Part shown: positions 30,214 through 39,185 of the stretch, piece after piece
Layout: each line of letters begins with the position of its first letter
Position numbering within the stretch: position 1 is the stretch's first letter
Assembly (NCBI RefSeq): GCF_039545095.1
Contig: NZ_BAABRS010000001.1
Location: 496,001 to 560,000 of the forward strand
Direction: 5' to 3'
Source: Fodinibius salicampi
Lineage (GTDB): Bacteria; Bacteroidota; Rhodothermia; Balneolales; Balneolaceae
Length of the DNA: 64,000 nucleotides
Translations under genes and position numbers: made by a program
The notes under the pieces: generated by a model
Told to the model about the DNA's origin: nothing
Database searches by the model: none
Seen by the model: the letters and a program-made list of their open reading frames with translations, nothing else

Positions 30214-31500
30214 ATGATAAAAGCTGATTATAGCCGTGCTCGGTCTTTTTTGACAGATAATGAGTACGAAGAAAGTTACGCTAAAGCGGAGCAGTCCTTC
30301 CAGTTAATTAAGCAAGAAAGTGGTGAAGGAGCCGAATGGCTGGGTTGGCGGAAGATGCTAACGGATCCTAACGATGCAATACTCGAGGAGTTGGATAGCC
30401 TGGCCTCTACCATTAGAGAAGAAGCAGATGTATTTGTGGTCTGTGGTATTGGAGGCTCTTACCTGGGATCTCGTGCGGTAATTGAGGCATTATCCTCATT
30501 CTTTGGAGGGGCAGGCCCAGAAATTTTGTTCGCGGGGCATCATCTCAGTGGAAAATATCTTGAACAGCTTATCCAATATTTGGAAGAGCCCAATGATGAG
30601 GGAGAACCCAAAAGTGTGTATTTAAATGTGATTTCAAAGTCTGGAACAACTTTGGAGACGGCACTCTCATTTCGCGTTATCCGTAATTGGATGGAGGATA
30701 GGTTCGAAGATGTTGATGGTCGGATTATTTGTACTACCAGTGCAACGGGTGGTGCACTAAATGCCCTGATTGAAGAGCACGGATATCAGAAATTTGTAAT
30801 TCCCGAAGATGTCGGCGGACGCTTTTCTGTGCTTACACCCGTAGGCTTGTTGCCCATAGCTATAGCGGGAATAGATATTCGTTCCCTGTTTTATGAGGCC
30901 GTATCACAGTATGAACAGTTGGAGGAAGATCCACAAAATGTTCTGAAATATGCGGCAATTAAGCATGCATTATATGAAAAGGGAACAGTTACGGATTTGT
31001 TTACGACTTTTGAGCCTCAGTTAAACGATTTATGCGGCTGGTTGCAGCAATTGCTGGGTGAAAGCGAGGGAAAAGATGGAGTGGGAATGTTTCCCGCTAA
31101 AGCAGTTTATTCTACGGACTTGCATAGCTTAGGACAGTTTGTCCAGGATGGACCTCGTAATTTAATGGAGACTTTTATCCAAGTTGAGCAGGGTAATGAT
31201 CATATTACAATTGATGAAGATGAACAGAACCATGATGGCCTAAATTATCTAAGCGGGCGCTCTTTTCATGAAGTTAATACAAGGGCTCTGGAGGGGACAT
31301 TGCAGGCACACTATGAAGGAGGAGTGCCGTGCATTGTAATAAAAATGGAAGAGTTAAATGCTCAGCATATCGGTGAGTTTATTTACTTTTTTGAACTTAT
31401 GACAGCCATTTATTGCTATTGTTTGGGAGTCAATCCGTTTAATCAGCCGGGCGTGGAGTTTTATAAAAAAGAAATGTATAAACTTTTGGGAAAGAAGTAG
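30214..31500 (+). CDS. pgi: Glucose-6-phosphate isomerase
   Basis: Phosphoglucose isomerase (428 aa, the shorter type of about 430-450 aa) interconverts glucose-6-phosphate and fructose-6-phosphate. Visible family segments are GIGGSYLGSRAVIEAL (about 78-93), the phosphate-binding VISKSGTTLETALSFRV, GGRFSVLTPVGLLP and QDGPRNLMETFI. The ending GVEFYKKEMYKLLGKK is typical, with the catalytic Lys region just before the C-terminus. It starts an apparent plus-strand unit; the deoxynucleoside kinase begins 4 bases after its stop. Confidence 0.97.
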   Translation: MIKADYSRARSFLTDNEYEESYAKAEQSFQLIKQESGEGAEWLGWRKMLTDPNDAILEELDSLASTIREEADVFVVCGIGGSYLGSRAVIEALSSFFGGAGPEILFAGHHLSGKYLEQLIQYLEEPNDEGEPKSVYLNVISKSGTTLETALSFRVIRNWMEDRFEDVDGRIICTTSATGGALNALIEEHGYQKFVIPEDVGGRFSVLTPVGLLPIAIAGIDIRSLFYEAVSQYEQLEEDPQNVLKYAAIKHALYEKGTVTDLFTTFEPQLNDLCGWLQQLLGESEGKDGVGMFPAKAVYSTDLHSLGQFVQDGPRNLMETFIQVEQGNDHITIDEDEQNHDGLNYLSGRSFHEVNTRALEGTLQAHYEGGVPCIVIKMEELNAQHIGEFIYFFELMTAIYCYCLGVNPFNQPGVEFYKKEMYKLLGKK

Positions 31501-31504
31501 TCTG

Positions 31505-32173
31505 ATGGCAGAAAGTGAACATCATCCTATTACGGAACAGGTATCTGACGATGAGTTAAAGTTTATCTCCGTTGCTGGTAATATAGGCGCTGGTAAATCT
31601 TCTCTAACGGGATTGCTCGCTAAGCATTTTGGCTGGGAACCATTTTATGAATCGGTAGATGATAATCCTTATTTATCCGATTTTTATGATGATATGCGGA
31701 GATGGAGCTTCAATCTGCAGATTTATTTTCTTTCCAGTCGTTTCAGACATCAAAAACAGATGTTGCAACGGCCTGGGCGTTTCGTACAGGATCGGACGAT
31801 ATATGAAGATGTGGAAATTTTTGCCAAAAACCTGCATGAAATGGGGCTAATGAGCGACCGAGACTTTGAAAACTATCAGGCCTTATTTTCAGAAATGGCC
31901 CATTATCTTAAACCTCCGGGACTACTAATCTATATTCGTGCACAAGTTCCAACCTTGGTTAAGCAAATCCAACAACGGGGAAGGGATTATGAAAATACAA
32001 TACGCATCGAATATTTAGAGCGATTAAATCGTTTATATGAGGACTGGATTGACCGTTATCCCCATGAAAAGCTAATTATTGATACCGATGATCTGGATTT
32101 TGTAAACAGTAACGAAGATTTAGGGCGAATTATTGAACTCATTGAACAGCGTTTATTTGGCTTGTTTAATTGA
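31505..32173 (+). CDS. Deoxynucleoside kinase
   Basis: This 222-aa kinase of the deoxyadenosine/deoxyguanosine kinase family phosphorylates deoxynucleosides for salvage. The P-loop is GNIGAGKSS at 25-33, then FYESVDDNPYL (substrate region, with a Glu as expected), the DRTIYEDVEIF motif corresponding to the family DRS/ERS segment, and a lid region with RGRDYE. The length is typical. It is coupled to pgi by a 4-base gap. An internal promoter for the next genes overlaps its 3' end. It might be called dgk or dck in other genomes; the base preference is not clear from sequence. Confidence 0.9.
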   Translation: MAESEHHPITEQVSDDELKFISVAGNIGAGKSSLTGLLAKHFGWEPFYESVDDNPYLSDFYDDMRRWSFNLQIYFLSSRFRHQKQMLQRPGRFVQDRTIYEDVEIFAKNLHEMGLMSDRDFENYQALFSEMAHYLKPPGLLIYIRAQVPTLVKQIQQRGRDYENTIRIEYLERLNRLYEDWIDRYPHEKLIIDTDDLDFVNSNEDLGRIIELIEQRLFGLFN

Positions 32174-32204
32174 TTGCAGGTAAAGCCAAATATTCATAAC
32201 TTTG
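32174..32204 (+). promoter_or_regulatory. Bacteroidota-type promoter for the yceD-rpmF-plsX-fab operon
   Basis: TTG at 32174-32176 is followed after 20 bases by TAACTTTG at 32197-32204, an exact TAnnTTTG. Transcription would start near 32211, just ahead of the yceD ATG at 32220. This is the best promoter match in the window. Confidence 0.7.
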
Positions 32205-32219
32205 CAAGCTGTAAAAGTT

Positions 32220-32732
32220 ATGTCAAAACTTGAATTTAACATAGTTGAGATACCCGAAGGAGAAAGTCGGCGAACTGTCGACCTGCCGGACGAAGCATTG
32301 GATCTGGCTCCTTATGAATTTAAAGGGGGACACATAGATCTTAAATTCTATCGAACCCTCCATTTTATTCGGGTGAACTTTCATTTAGATGCCGATGTAG
32401 AATTGGTATGCGATCGATCGCTGGAAGAATATACTCAGCCGATAGCATCTGACTATGAAGTTCTTTTTAAAGTTGATGTACAGGAAGAAACGGAAAACGA
32501 AGACGGGGCCGTTCGCCGGTTTAATTTCTCGTCGAACACCCTCAGTATAGAGGAAGAAGTAAGAGATACAGTCTTACTAAATATTCCGATAAAAAAGCTG
32601 CATCCTAAATTTATTGATGAGGATGGAGCTCCCAAAGAGTTTGAAATAAAGAAGTTTGGGGATATCCGAGATGAATCTGAATCAGATAACATTGATCCCC
32701 GTTGGGAGAAATTGAAAAAACTTAAGAATTAA
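32220..32732 (+). CDS. yceD: DUF177/YceD family protein
   Basis: YceD (170 aa from this start) belongs to a family almost always found just before rpmF, with roles proposed in 23S rRNA accumulation. It has the acidic C-terminal part usual for the family (DRSLEEYTQPIASDYEV, EEEVRDTVLLNIPIKKLHP). A TTG 18 bases earlier (32202) keeps the frame open, but it lies inside the -7 promoter element, so the ATG at 32220 (MSKLEFNIVEIPEGE) is the likely start. It is followed by rpmF after 23 bases. The symbol refers to the E. coli family name. Confidence 0.9.
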   Translation: MSKLEFNIVEIPEGESRRTVDLPDEALDLAPYEFKGGHIDLKFYRTLHFIRVNFHLDADVELVCDRSLEEYTQPIASDYEVLFKVDVQEETENEDGAVRRFNFSSNTLSIEEEVRDTVLLNIPIKKLHPKFIDEDGAPKEFEIKKFGDIRDESESDNIDPRWEKLKKLKN

Positions 32733-32755
32733 CAGAAACACTATTACCATAGATA

Positions 32756-32935
32756 ATGGCACATCCAAAGCGTAGACATTCCTCTTCACGAACTAATAAG
32801 CGGCGTTCACATCACAAAATTGCTGAACCCACTCTTGCCGAATGCAGTAATTGTGGTGCATATCATAAATATCATCATGTGTGCACAGAATGCGGATACT
32901 ACCGCGGTCGACAGGTACTGAACGTAAATAAATAA
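32756..32935 (+). CDS. rpmF: 50S ribosomal protein L32
   Basis: A 59-aa ribosomal protein with the L32 pattern: start MAHPKRRHSSSRTNKRRSHH, with Lys/Arg-rich residues, and two CxxC pairs, CSNC at 30-33 and CTEC at 43-46, which bind zinc. The family is normally 55-65 residues. It lies in the yceD-rpmF-plsX-fab order seen across bacteria. Confidence 0.96.
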   Translation: MAHPKRRHSSSRTNKRRSHHKIAEPTLAECSNCGAYHKYHHVCTECGYYRGRQVLNVNK

Positions 32936-32957
32936 TTTTATCTTAATTCAATAATCC

Positions 32958-33941
32958 ATGGTTATTGCTGTTGATGCCGTAGGTGGGGATTTTTATCCGC
33001 AGAGTCCGGTAAAAGGTGCTGTTCAGGCTTCTGAAAAGTTACCCGATCTTAATCTTATTTTAGTCGGACCTGAAGACATAATTGAAGATGAGCTTTCTAA
33101 TTATGATCATGATTCTCAACGCATAAAGATACAGCACGCCCCTGAGATTATTGGAATGAATGAATCGCCTGCCCAAGCGGTTAAAACCAAGCAGAACTCT
33201 TCTATTGTCTCAGGGCTGGGCATGCATAAAATGGGTAAATGCGATGCTTTCGTCAGTGCCGGGAATACGGGTGCACTTTTGGCAGCATCTACTTTTTTAT
33301 TAGGTAAATTAAAAGGAGTTTCCAGGCCCACTATTGCTGCTGTCTATCCAACCATCCAAGGGTTAAGATTAATGATGGATGTGGGGGCAAATTTGGAAGT
33401 TCGCTCGGAAATGTATGTTCAATTTGCTCAAATGGGTTCAATTTATGCTCATGAAATTATGGGCATTGAAGAACCTAAAGTTGGACTGCTCAATGTAGGG
33501 GAAGAAAAGAGTAAGGGTACTGAGGATCTGAAAGAGGCTTACGAAGCTCTGGCTGAGCTACCTAACTTTGCCGGGAATATTGAAGGACGGGATATCTTTG
33601 ATGCAAAGGCAGATATATTTTTGTGTGACGGACTTATAGGAAATATCTTGTTAAAGTTTGGAGAATCTATACCAAAAGCTCTTAAAGTTTTCTTTAAAAA
33701 AGGTATAAAGAATTTAAATTTGGGCCCCGAAGAATCAAAAGTAGTTCAGCAGGTTCTTAAAAGTTCACTAGAAGAATTTAATCCGGATCGGGTAGGTGGT
33801 GTGCCTTTTCTAGGCGTTGACGGACTTAGTATGGTGGGACATGGAAGCAGTAAACCCCGGGCAATGAAAAATATGATATTGAATGCAGCGAAATGCCTCG
33901 AGCACAATATCAATGAAAAAATTGTAGCATCTCTTAATTAA
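32958..33941 (+). CDS. plsX: Phosphate acyltransferase PlsX
   Basis: PlsX (327 aa) makes acyl-phosphate from acyl-ACP and phosphate for phospholipid synthesis. The N-terminal IAVDAVGGDFYPQSPVKGA shows the family's D-x-GGD pattern, here DAVGGDF. Other segments are VSAGNTGALLAAS, LNVGEEKSKG and, near the end, PFLGVDGLSMVGHGSSKPRA (only partly quoted), which is the conserved G-HGSS region. It is cytosolic and membrane-associated. It starts 23 bases after rpmF and ends 13 bases before fabH. Confidence 0.96.
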   Translation: MVIAVDAVGGDFYPQSPVKGAVQASEKLPDLNLILVGPEDIIEDELSNYDHDSQRIKIQHAPEIIGMNESPAQAVKTKQNSSIVSGLGMHKMGKCDAFVSAGNTGALLAASTFLLGKLKGVSRPTIAAVYPTIQGLRLMMDVGANLEVRSEMYVQFAQMGSIYAHEIMGIEEPKVGLLNVGEEKSKGTEDLKEAYEALAELPNFAGNIEGRDIFDAKADIFLCDGLIGNILLKFGESIPKALKVFFKKGIKNLNLGPEESKVVQQVLKSSLEEFNPDRVGGVPFLGVDGLSMVGHGSSKPRAMKNMILNAAKCLEHNINEKIVASLN

Positions 33942-33954
33942 ATAAACCCCTTAC

Positions 33955-34950
33955 ATGGCGGAAAGAAAACTGGCAGGAATTACATCTGTAGGTCACTATT
34001 TGCCTGAATACAGGTTGACCAATAGTGACCTTGAAGAAATGGTGGATACAAATGATGAATGGATTCGTACTCGTACGGGCATCAGTGAACGGAGGATCCT
34101 AAAAGACGAAGGTAAGGCCACTGCATTTATGGGGGCAAAAGCGGCGGCAGAAGCCATAGAACGCCGGGGTATTGACGCTGATGAGATAGATGTAATCATC
34201 GTAGCCACGGTCACACCCGATTATCTTTTTCCAGCAACGGCCTGTTTAGTTCAGGAACAAATAGGGGCTAATAACGCCTATGGATTTGATCTTTCAGCCG
34301 CCTGTTCCGGATTCCTGTTTGCCCTGTCTAACGGTGCCAATATGATTGAGTCAGGCAGAGCGGAGAAAGTACTGGTTATAGGGGCCGATAAGATGAGTTC
34401 CATTGTAGATTATACCGACCGATCAACCTGTATTTTATTTGGGGATGGAGCCGGAGCTGTATTATTGGAACCTACAGAGGATGGTACTGGCATTATTGAT
34501 TATATACATCATACTGAGGGGGATACTAATGGAACGCTTTATCAACCTGCAGGGGGGAGTTTAAACCCGGCTTCCCATGATACCGTAGCGGAGCGACTTC
34601 ATTATGCAAAACAGGACGGGCGTACGGTGTTTAAAAAGGCGACGGTAGGCATGGCTGATGTATCGGCCGAGATAATGGAAAAGAACGACCTTACGGCCGA
34701 AGACATAGCATGGTTGGTACCCCATCAGGCGAATTTGAGAATTATTGATGCGACAGCTAATCGCATGGGACTTGATAGCGAAAAGGTAATGGTTAATATT
34801 GATAAATACGGTAATACAACTGCTGCAACTATTCCACTTTGTTTATACGACTGGAAGGATAAATTAAATCATGGCGATAACCTGGTCCTCGCAGCTTTTG
34901 GTGGCGGCTATACATGGGGATCAATTTATATGAAATGGGGGGAACAATAA
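33955..34950 (+). CDS. fabH: Beta-ketoacyl-ACP synthase III
   Basis: FabH (331 aa) begins type II fatty acid synthesis by condensing acetyl-CoA (or branched acyl-CoA) with malonyl-ACP. The catalytic triad is Cys117 in SAACSGF, His257 in WLVPHQANLR and Asn287 in NKYGNTTAA or its close equivalent. Length and spacing match the family. The stop codon TAA overlaps the fabD start by one base (TAATG at 34948-34952), so the two are translationally coupled. Confidence 0.97.
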   Translation: MAERKLAGITSVGHYLPEYRLTNSDLEEMVDTNDEWIRTRTGISERRILKDEGKATAFMGAKAAAEAIERRGIDADEIDVIIVATVTPDYLFPATACLVQEQIGANNAYGFDLSAACSGFLFALSNGANMIESGRAEKVLVIGADKMSSIVDYTDRSTCILFGDGAGAVLLEPTEDGTGIIDYIHHTEGDTNGTLYQPAGGSLNPASHDTVAERLHYAKQDGRTVFKKATVGMADVSAEIMEKNDLTAEDIAWLVPHQANLRIIDATANRMGLDSEKVMVNIDKYGNTTAATIPLCLYDWKDKLNHGDNLVLAAFGGGYTWGSIYMKWGEQ

Positions 34951-35837
34951 TGAGTACTGCTTTTATATTTCCTGGACAAGGTTCTCAATCTGTTGGTATG
35001 GGACAAGCCCACTATCAACAAAATGAACAATTTGCCCATTACATAAATCGGGCAAATGAAGTATTAGGTTTTGACCTTAAAACTATTATGTTTGAGGGAC
35101 CTGCAGATAAACTCAAGCAAACAGAATTTACACAACCAGCCATTTTCTTGCACTCCATAGCCCTATATAATACATTAGATGCCAGTCCAGATATGGTTGC
35201 AGGGCATAGCCTTGGCGAGTTTTCTGCTTTGGTTGCATGTGGGGCAGTATCATTTGAGGATGCCCTGCGGATTGTTCGCAGGCGGGGTGAGCTTATGCAG
35301 CAGGCGGGAGAAGAAAACCCGGGCACGATGGCTGCTGTTATTGGCATGGACGATGAAGTAGTAGAACAAATTTGTAAACAGGCTGCCAAGCAATTAGGTA
35401 AAGAAGTTATTGCAGCAAACTATAATTGTCCCGGACAAATTGTAATTTCAGGTGATGTAGAGGCTGTTGAAAAGGCCGTGGAATTGTTGAAGGAAGAAGG
35501 ATGTAGGTTAGCCAAAATATTGCCGGTAAGTGGAGCCTTTCACTCTTCATTAATGCAGCCGGCTTATGACGGATTAAAAGAAAGTTTGGAGCGTTTATCT
35601 GTTAGTGAACCAGCATGTCCGGTTTATAGCAACTATACGGCAGAACCCACTATCGATCCTGAGGAAATCAGGTCAAACGTACTTAATCAGTTGTTGAATC
35701 CCGTATTATGGACCCAAACTTTAATGAATATGCATGAAAATGGTGCAGATTCTTTTGTAGAGGTAGGGCCGGGTAATGTACTCCAGGGTTTGGTAAAGCG
35801 AACGCTGGATAATGTAGAAATAAATGGTCATCAATAA
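34950..35837 (+). CDS. fabD: Malonyl-CoA:ACP transacylase
   Basis: FabD (295 aa) loads malonyl onto acyl carrier protein. The nucleophile is Ser87 in AGHSLGEFSAL and the base His198 in SGAFHSSLM. A longer frame begins 12 codons earlier inside fabH, but the ATG at 34950 matches the family start (MSTAFIFPGQGSQSVGMG), sits after a G-rich Shine-Dalgarno-like stretch and overlaps the fabH stop by one base. Confidence 0.97.
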   Translation: MSTAFIFPGQGSQSVGMGQAHYQQNEQFAHYINRANEVLGFDLKTIMFEGPADKLKQTEFTQPAIFLHSIALYNTLDASPDMVAGHSLGEFSALVACGAVSFEDALRIVRRRGELMQQAGEENPGTMAAVIGMDDEVVEQICKQAAKQLGKEVIAANYNCPGQIVISGDVEAVEKAVELLKEEGCRLAKILPVSGAFHSSLMQPAYDGLKESLERLSVSEPACPVYSNYTAEPTIDPEEIRSNVLNQLLNPVLWTQTLMNMHENGADSFVEVGPGNVLQGLVKRTLDNVEINGHQ

Positions 35838-35849
35838 TTTAATGAGCTT

Positions 35850-36599
35850 ATGAGTTTAACATTAGAAGGAAAAACAGCCTTGGTTACCGGAGGTAGTCGG
35901 GGAATCGGGCGTGCTATTGCACTTGTCCTTGCTGATTTAGGAGCAGACGTAGCCATTACTTATGCTCATTCTGTGGACGCTGCAAACGAGGTCAAAGAAG
36001 ATATTGAATCCAAAGGACGGCGGGCTAAGGCCTTGCAGGCTGATGCCGTGAGTTTGGAAAAGGCAGGAGAAGTTATAGATGAAATAACTTCGGATTGGGG
36101 TAAGTTAGATGTTTTGGTAAATAATGCCGGTATTACCCGGGATAATTTGATCCTGCGAATGAGTGAGGAACAATGGGATCAAGTTATAGATACGAATTTA
36201 AAAAGTATTTTTAACTATAGTAAAGCCGCAGCAAAACCGATGATGCGCAATCGGGGCGGGTCTATCATAAATATTAGTTCAGTTGTTGGAATTAGTGGAA
36301 ATGCCGGTCAAAGTAACTATGCCGCATCGAAAGCAGGAATTATAGGATTTACAAAATCTTATGCAAAAGAACTGGCATCCCGTGGTATTCGTGCGAATGT
36401 AGTTGCTCCAGGCTATATTACTACTGAAATGACCGATGAACTGGATGATAATCTTCTTGAAGCAATTAAAGATGAAACACCATTGGGACGTCCCGGTGAT
36501 GCTGATGAAGTCGCACAAGCAGTTGCATTTTTAGCTTCAGATCTAAGTTCGTACATTACCGGAGAGATTATTCGGGTAGATGGTGGTATGGCAATGTAG
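35850..36599 (+). CDS. fabG: 3-oxoacyl-ACP reductase
   Basis: FabG (249 aa) is an NADPH-dependent short-chain dehydrogenase that reduces beta-ketoacyl-ACP. The nucleotide-binding TGGSRGIG is at 13-20, the NNAG motif at 91-94, and the catalytic residues are Ser144 (NISSVVG), Tyr157 and Lys161 (SNYAASKAG). ITGEIIRVDGGMAM forms the usual C-terminus. Start 12 bases after fabD. Confidence 0.97.
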   Translation: MSLTLEGKTALVTGGSRGIGRAIALVLADLGADVAITYAHSVDAANEVKEDIESKGRRAKALQADAVSLEKAGEVIDEITSDWGKLDVLVNNAGITRDNLILRMSEEQWDQVIDTNLKSIFNYSKAAAKPMMRNRGGSIINISSVVGISGNAGQSNYAASKAGIIGFTKSYAKELASRGIRANVVAPGYITTEMTDELDDNLLEAIKDETPLGRPGDADEVAQAVAFLASDLSSYITGEIIRVDGGMAM

Positions 36600-36677
36600 A
36601 GAATTAAGTTAGCTGTACAGAAAGTGTATTTTTAATAATTTAAATTGTATTTTCTGCCCATGCTTTAGTTAAGCAGG

Positions 36678-36685
36678 TAGATTTG
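36678..36685 (+). promoter_or_regulatory. Possible -7 element before acpP
   Basis: TAGATTTG matches TAnnTTTG about 43 bases before the acpP ATG. No good TTG lies at the right distance upstream, so the site is tentative. The 128-base fabG-acpP gap and the high demand for ACP make an internal promoter plausible. Confidence 0.4.
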
Positions 36686-36727
36686 AATTATATCATAAAC
36701 ATAAATTTAAGCTAAATAATAGTCATT

Positions 36728-36964
36728 ATGTCACAAGATGTTGAGTCAAAAGTAAAAGCCATTATCGTTGATAAATTAGGTGTTGACGAAGAAGAAGTTA
36801 CGCACGAAGCTAATTTTACGAACGATTTAGGTGCGGATTCTTTGGATACCGTAGAACTCATTATGGAATTTGAAAAAGAATTCGATATCAGCATTCCTGA
36901 TGAAGATGCAGAAAACATTGCAACAGTAGGTAATGCTATTGAGTATTTGCAAGAAAAAGTATAG
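36728..36964 (+). CDS. acpP: Acyl carrier protein
   Basis: ACP (78 aa, acidic) carries acyl chains on a 4'-phosphopantetheine group. The attachment site is Ser38 in [11 protein letters not shown], the universal DSL motif. Four helices and strong acidity (many Glu and Asp) fit the family. It is followed by fabF after 43 bases. Confidence 0.98.
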   Translation: MSQDVESKVKAIIVDKLGVDEEEVTHEANFTNDLGADSLDTVELIMEFEKEFDISIPDEDAENIATVGNAIEYLQEKV

Positions 36965-37007
36965 GTACTATACTGCATTCATAAATCTTACACGCTAAGC
37001 TATTAGC

Positions 37008-38252
37008 ATGTCCAATAGAAGAGTAGTCATTACCGGAATCGGTGCCCTTACCCCAGTAGGTAAGACGGCACCGGATTTCTGGAATGGATTAATTTCCGGA
37101 AAGAGTGGGGCCCAGCCCATAGAACATTTTGATACCGAGGACTTTACAACAAAGTTTGCGGCCCAAATTGAGGATTATAATGAGGAGGACTATTTTGATC
37201 GCAAGGAAGCCCGGCGCTTAGACAAAGTTTGTCAATACGCGCTTATTGCTGCCGAAGAAGCTATCCAGGATACCGGCTTAGATCTCGAAGATATCGATAA
37301 GGATCGTGTGGCTGTTATTGTTGGAACTGGTATTGGTGGTATGATCACTTTTTACGATCAATCAATCTCTTTCCATGAACATGGACCCCGAGGAGTTTCT
37401 CCTTTCTTTATTCCTATGCTCATACCCGACATGGTTGCGGGGCAGATTTCTATCAAATATGGCTTTAAAGGACCAAACTTTTGTGCTGTTTCTGCCTGTG
37501 CAACAGGATCTCATAATATTGGCTTAGCGTATGATTCTATTAAAAGCGGTCAGTGCGATATGGCAATTTCTGGTGGTTCGGAAGCTCCCGTGTCCCGGAT
37601 TGGAGTCGCGGGTTTTACTTCCATGCGAGCAATGTCTAGCAGAAATGACGACCCAAAACGGGCCTCCCGACCGTTTGATAAGGATAGAGATGGATTTGTA
37701 TTAGGAGAAGGTTCCGGCATCTTATTTTTAGAAGAGTATGAACATGCCAAGGAACGTGGCGCAAGAATATATGGGGAACTGGTTGGATACGGTTTTTCAG
37801 CAGATGCCCACCACATCACCGCACCAGATCCAGATGGAGAAGGAGTTATTTTAGCGATTAACAGGGCATTGGATTCTGCCGGAATAAAGCCAGAGGATGT
37901 AGATCATATAAATATGCATGGAACATCAACACCTCTGGGAGATATTGCTGAGACAAACTCCATTAAAAAAGTCTTTGGAGACCATGCTTATAAGATCAAC
38001 CACAATTCAACAAAATCGATGACAGGGCATGCACTCGGTGCTGCCGGGGCTTTGGAAGCTTTGGCGACAATGCTTTCAACCTATCATGGTATGATTCCAC
38101 CTACTATCAATTATGAGACACCCGATCCTGAGTGCGACCTGAATTACACGCCTAATGAAGCCGTCGCTCGGGATGTAGATTATGCCTTAAACAATGCTTT
38201 TGGGTTCGGAGGCCATAATACCACTCTTGTATTTAAAAAGTTTGAAGAATAA
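37008..38252 (+). CDS. fabF: Beta-ketoacyl-ACP synthase II
   Basis: FabF (414 aa) elongates acyl-ACP with malonyl-ACP. The active site is Cys164 in SACATGSHN, His304 in NMHGTSTPLGD and His341 in MTGHALGAAGALEA. The N-terminal RRVVITGIGALTPVG is typical. rnc begins 2 bases after its stop, so they are probably co-translated. Confidence 0.97.
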   Translation: MSNRRVVITGIGALTPVGKTAPDFWNGLISGKSGAQPIEHFDTEDFTTKFAAQIEDYNEEDYFDRKEARRLDKVCQYALIAAEEAIQDTGLDLEDIDKDRVAVIVGTGIGGMITFYDQSISFHEHGPRGVSPFFIPMLIPDMVAGQISIKYGFKGPNFCAVSACATGSHNIGLAYDSIKSGQCDMAISGGSEAPVSRIGVAGFTSMRAMSSRNDDPKRASRPFDKDRDGFVLGEGSGILFLEEYEHAKERGARIYGELVGYGFSADAHHITAPDPDGEGVILAINRALDSAGIKPEDVDHINMHGTSTPLGDIAETNSIKKVFGDHAYKINHNSTKSMTGHALGAAGALEALATMLSTYHGMIPPTINYETPDPECDLNYTPNEAVARDVDYALNNAFGFGGHNTTLVFKKFEE

Positions 38253-38254
38253 GT

Positions 38255-39001
38255 ATGTTCGAAAAGCTTAGGGCTCTTTTTCAATCCGAAGAACCGCTCC
38301 CCCCTGAGCATCAAAAAAGAGTAGATAAACTTCAGCGAATAACTGAAGTTCCCGTTGAAAATCCGCATATTTATATTCGGGCATTACGCCACCGATCTAC
38401 TTTGGCGGATGAGAATTATAGTCCCACAGATTCGTATGAACGTCTGGAATTTTTAGGAGATGCTGTTCTTGACCTCATTGTTACTGAGATTATTTTTGAT
38501 CTTTTTCCAAAAGAAGAGGAAGGATTCCTTACAAAACTGCGAGCTAAATTAGTCAAGGGAGATACACTGGCAGAATTTGCACGTGAACTGGAACTAAATG
38601 AGTTGCTATTGCTGGCAGATCGTGCACACGGACAAGGAATAGAAAACTCTAAGAGTGTCCTCTCAGATGTATTTGAAGCCCTTGTTGGAGCGCTTTATCT
38701 GGATGCCGGATATAGATCGGCATCAGAATTTGTACGCAGTGTAATCGAACAGTATATCAATTTTGATACTATTACAAATACCTTAGATAATTATAAAAGT
38801 TTGTTGTTGGAGTTTGCCCAGGCAAATAAGATGGAAATTCCAACTTACCGTGTGGTAAAAGAAAAAGGTCCTGGTCATGACAAAACGTTTGAGATTGAGG
38901 TCTTTGTAGATAACCAGCCTATATCTACAGGTATTGGTAAGAGTAAAAAGAAGGCAGAACAACAGGCCGCCCGTAAAGCATTACAGATCCTGAAAAAATA
39001 A
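38255..39001 (+). CDS. rnc: Ribonuclease III
   Basis: RNase III (248 aa) cuts double-stranded RNA in rRNA and mRNA maturation. The signature is YERLEFLGDAVLDLIV (61-76), with metal-binding Glu and Asp, and DVFEALVGALYLDAG is the second acidic motif. A double-stranded-RNA-binding domain follows from about 180 (LLEFAQANKMEIPTYRVV in part, KKAEQQAARKAL at the end). An N-terminal extension of about 25 residues precedes the nuclease domain. It closes the plsX-fab cluster. Confidence 0.97.
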   Translation: MFEKLRALFQSEEPLPPEHQKRVDKLQRITEVPVENPHIYIRALRHRSTLADENYSPTDSYERLEFLGDAVLDLIVTEIIFDLFPKEEEGFLTKLRAKLVKGDTLAEFARELELNELLLLADRAHGQGIENSKSVLSDVFEALVGALYLDAGYRSASEFVRSVIEQYINFDTITNTLDNYKSLLLEFAQANKMEIPTYRVVKEKGPGHDKTFEIEVFVDNQPISTGIGKSKKKAEQQAARKALQILKK

Positions 39002-39002
39002 A

Positions 39003-39026
39003 GCAGAATCCTGCCTAATATTCTGC
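39003..39026 (+). terminator. Weak hairpin after rnc
   Basis: A 7-bp stem (arms 39003-39009 and 39020-39026, 10-base loop) is followed several bases on by a T-rich stretch. It marks the border between the fatty acid cluster and the polysaccharide locus but is a poor terminator. Confidence 0.35.
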
Positions 39027-39185
39027 AATCATTATTTTTCTACACTAATTATTAGAAAGGAATAATATTGTTTTTTCCAAAAAAAATTGAATATTGAAAC
39101 TCTATCTTCTGAAGAAGAAATAGAGACGGAGAGATTTAGATTTTAAAAGCTTAACCATTTGTAAAATATCATTGGGTAATTCAGT

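Noticed and set aside
32202-32219. TTG start for yceD
   Set aside because: It lies within the predicted -7 promoter element; the ATG at 32220 fits the family.
34914-34949. Earlier fabD start inside fabH
   Set aside because: The ATG at 34950 overlaps the fabH stop by one base and begins the family-typical sequence.
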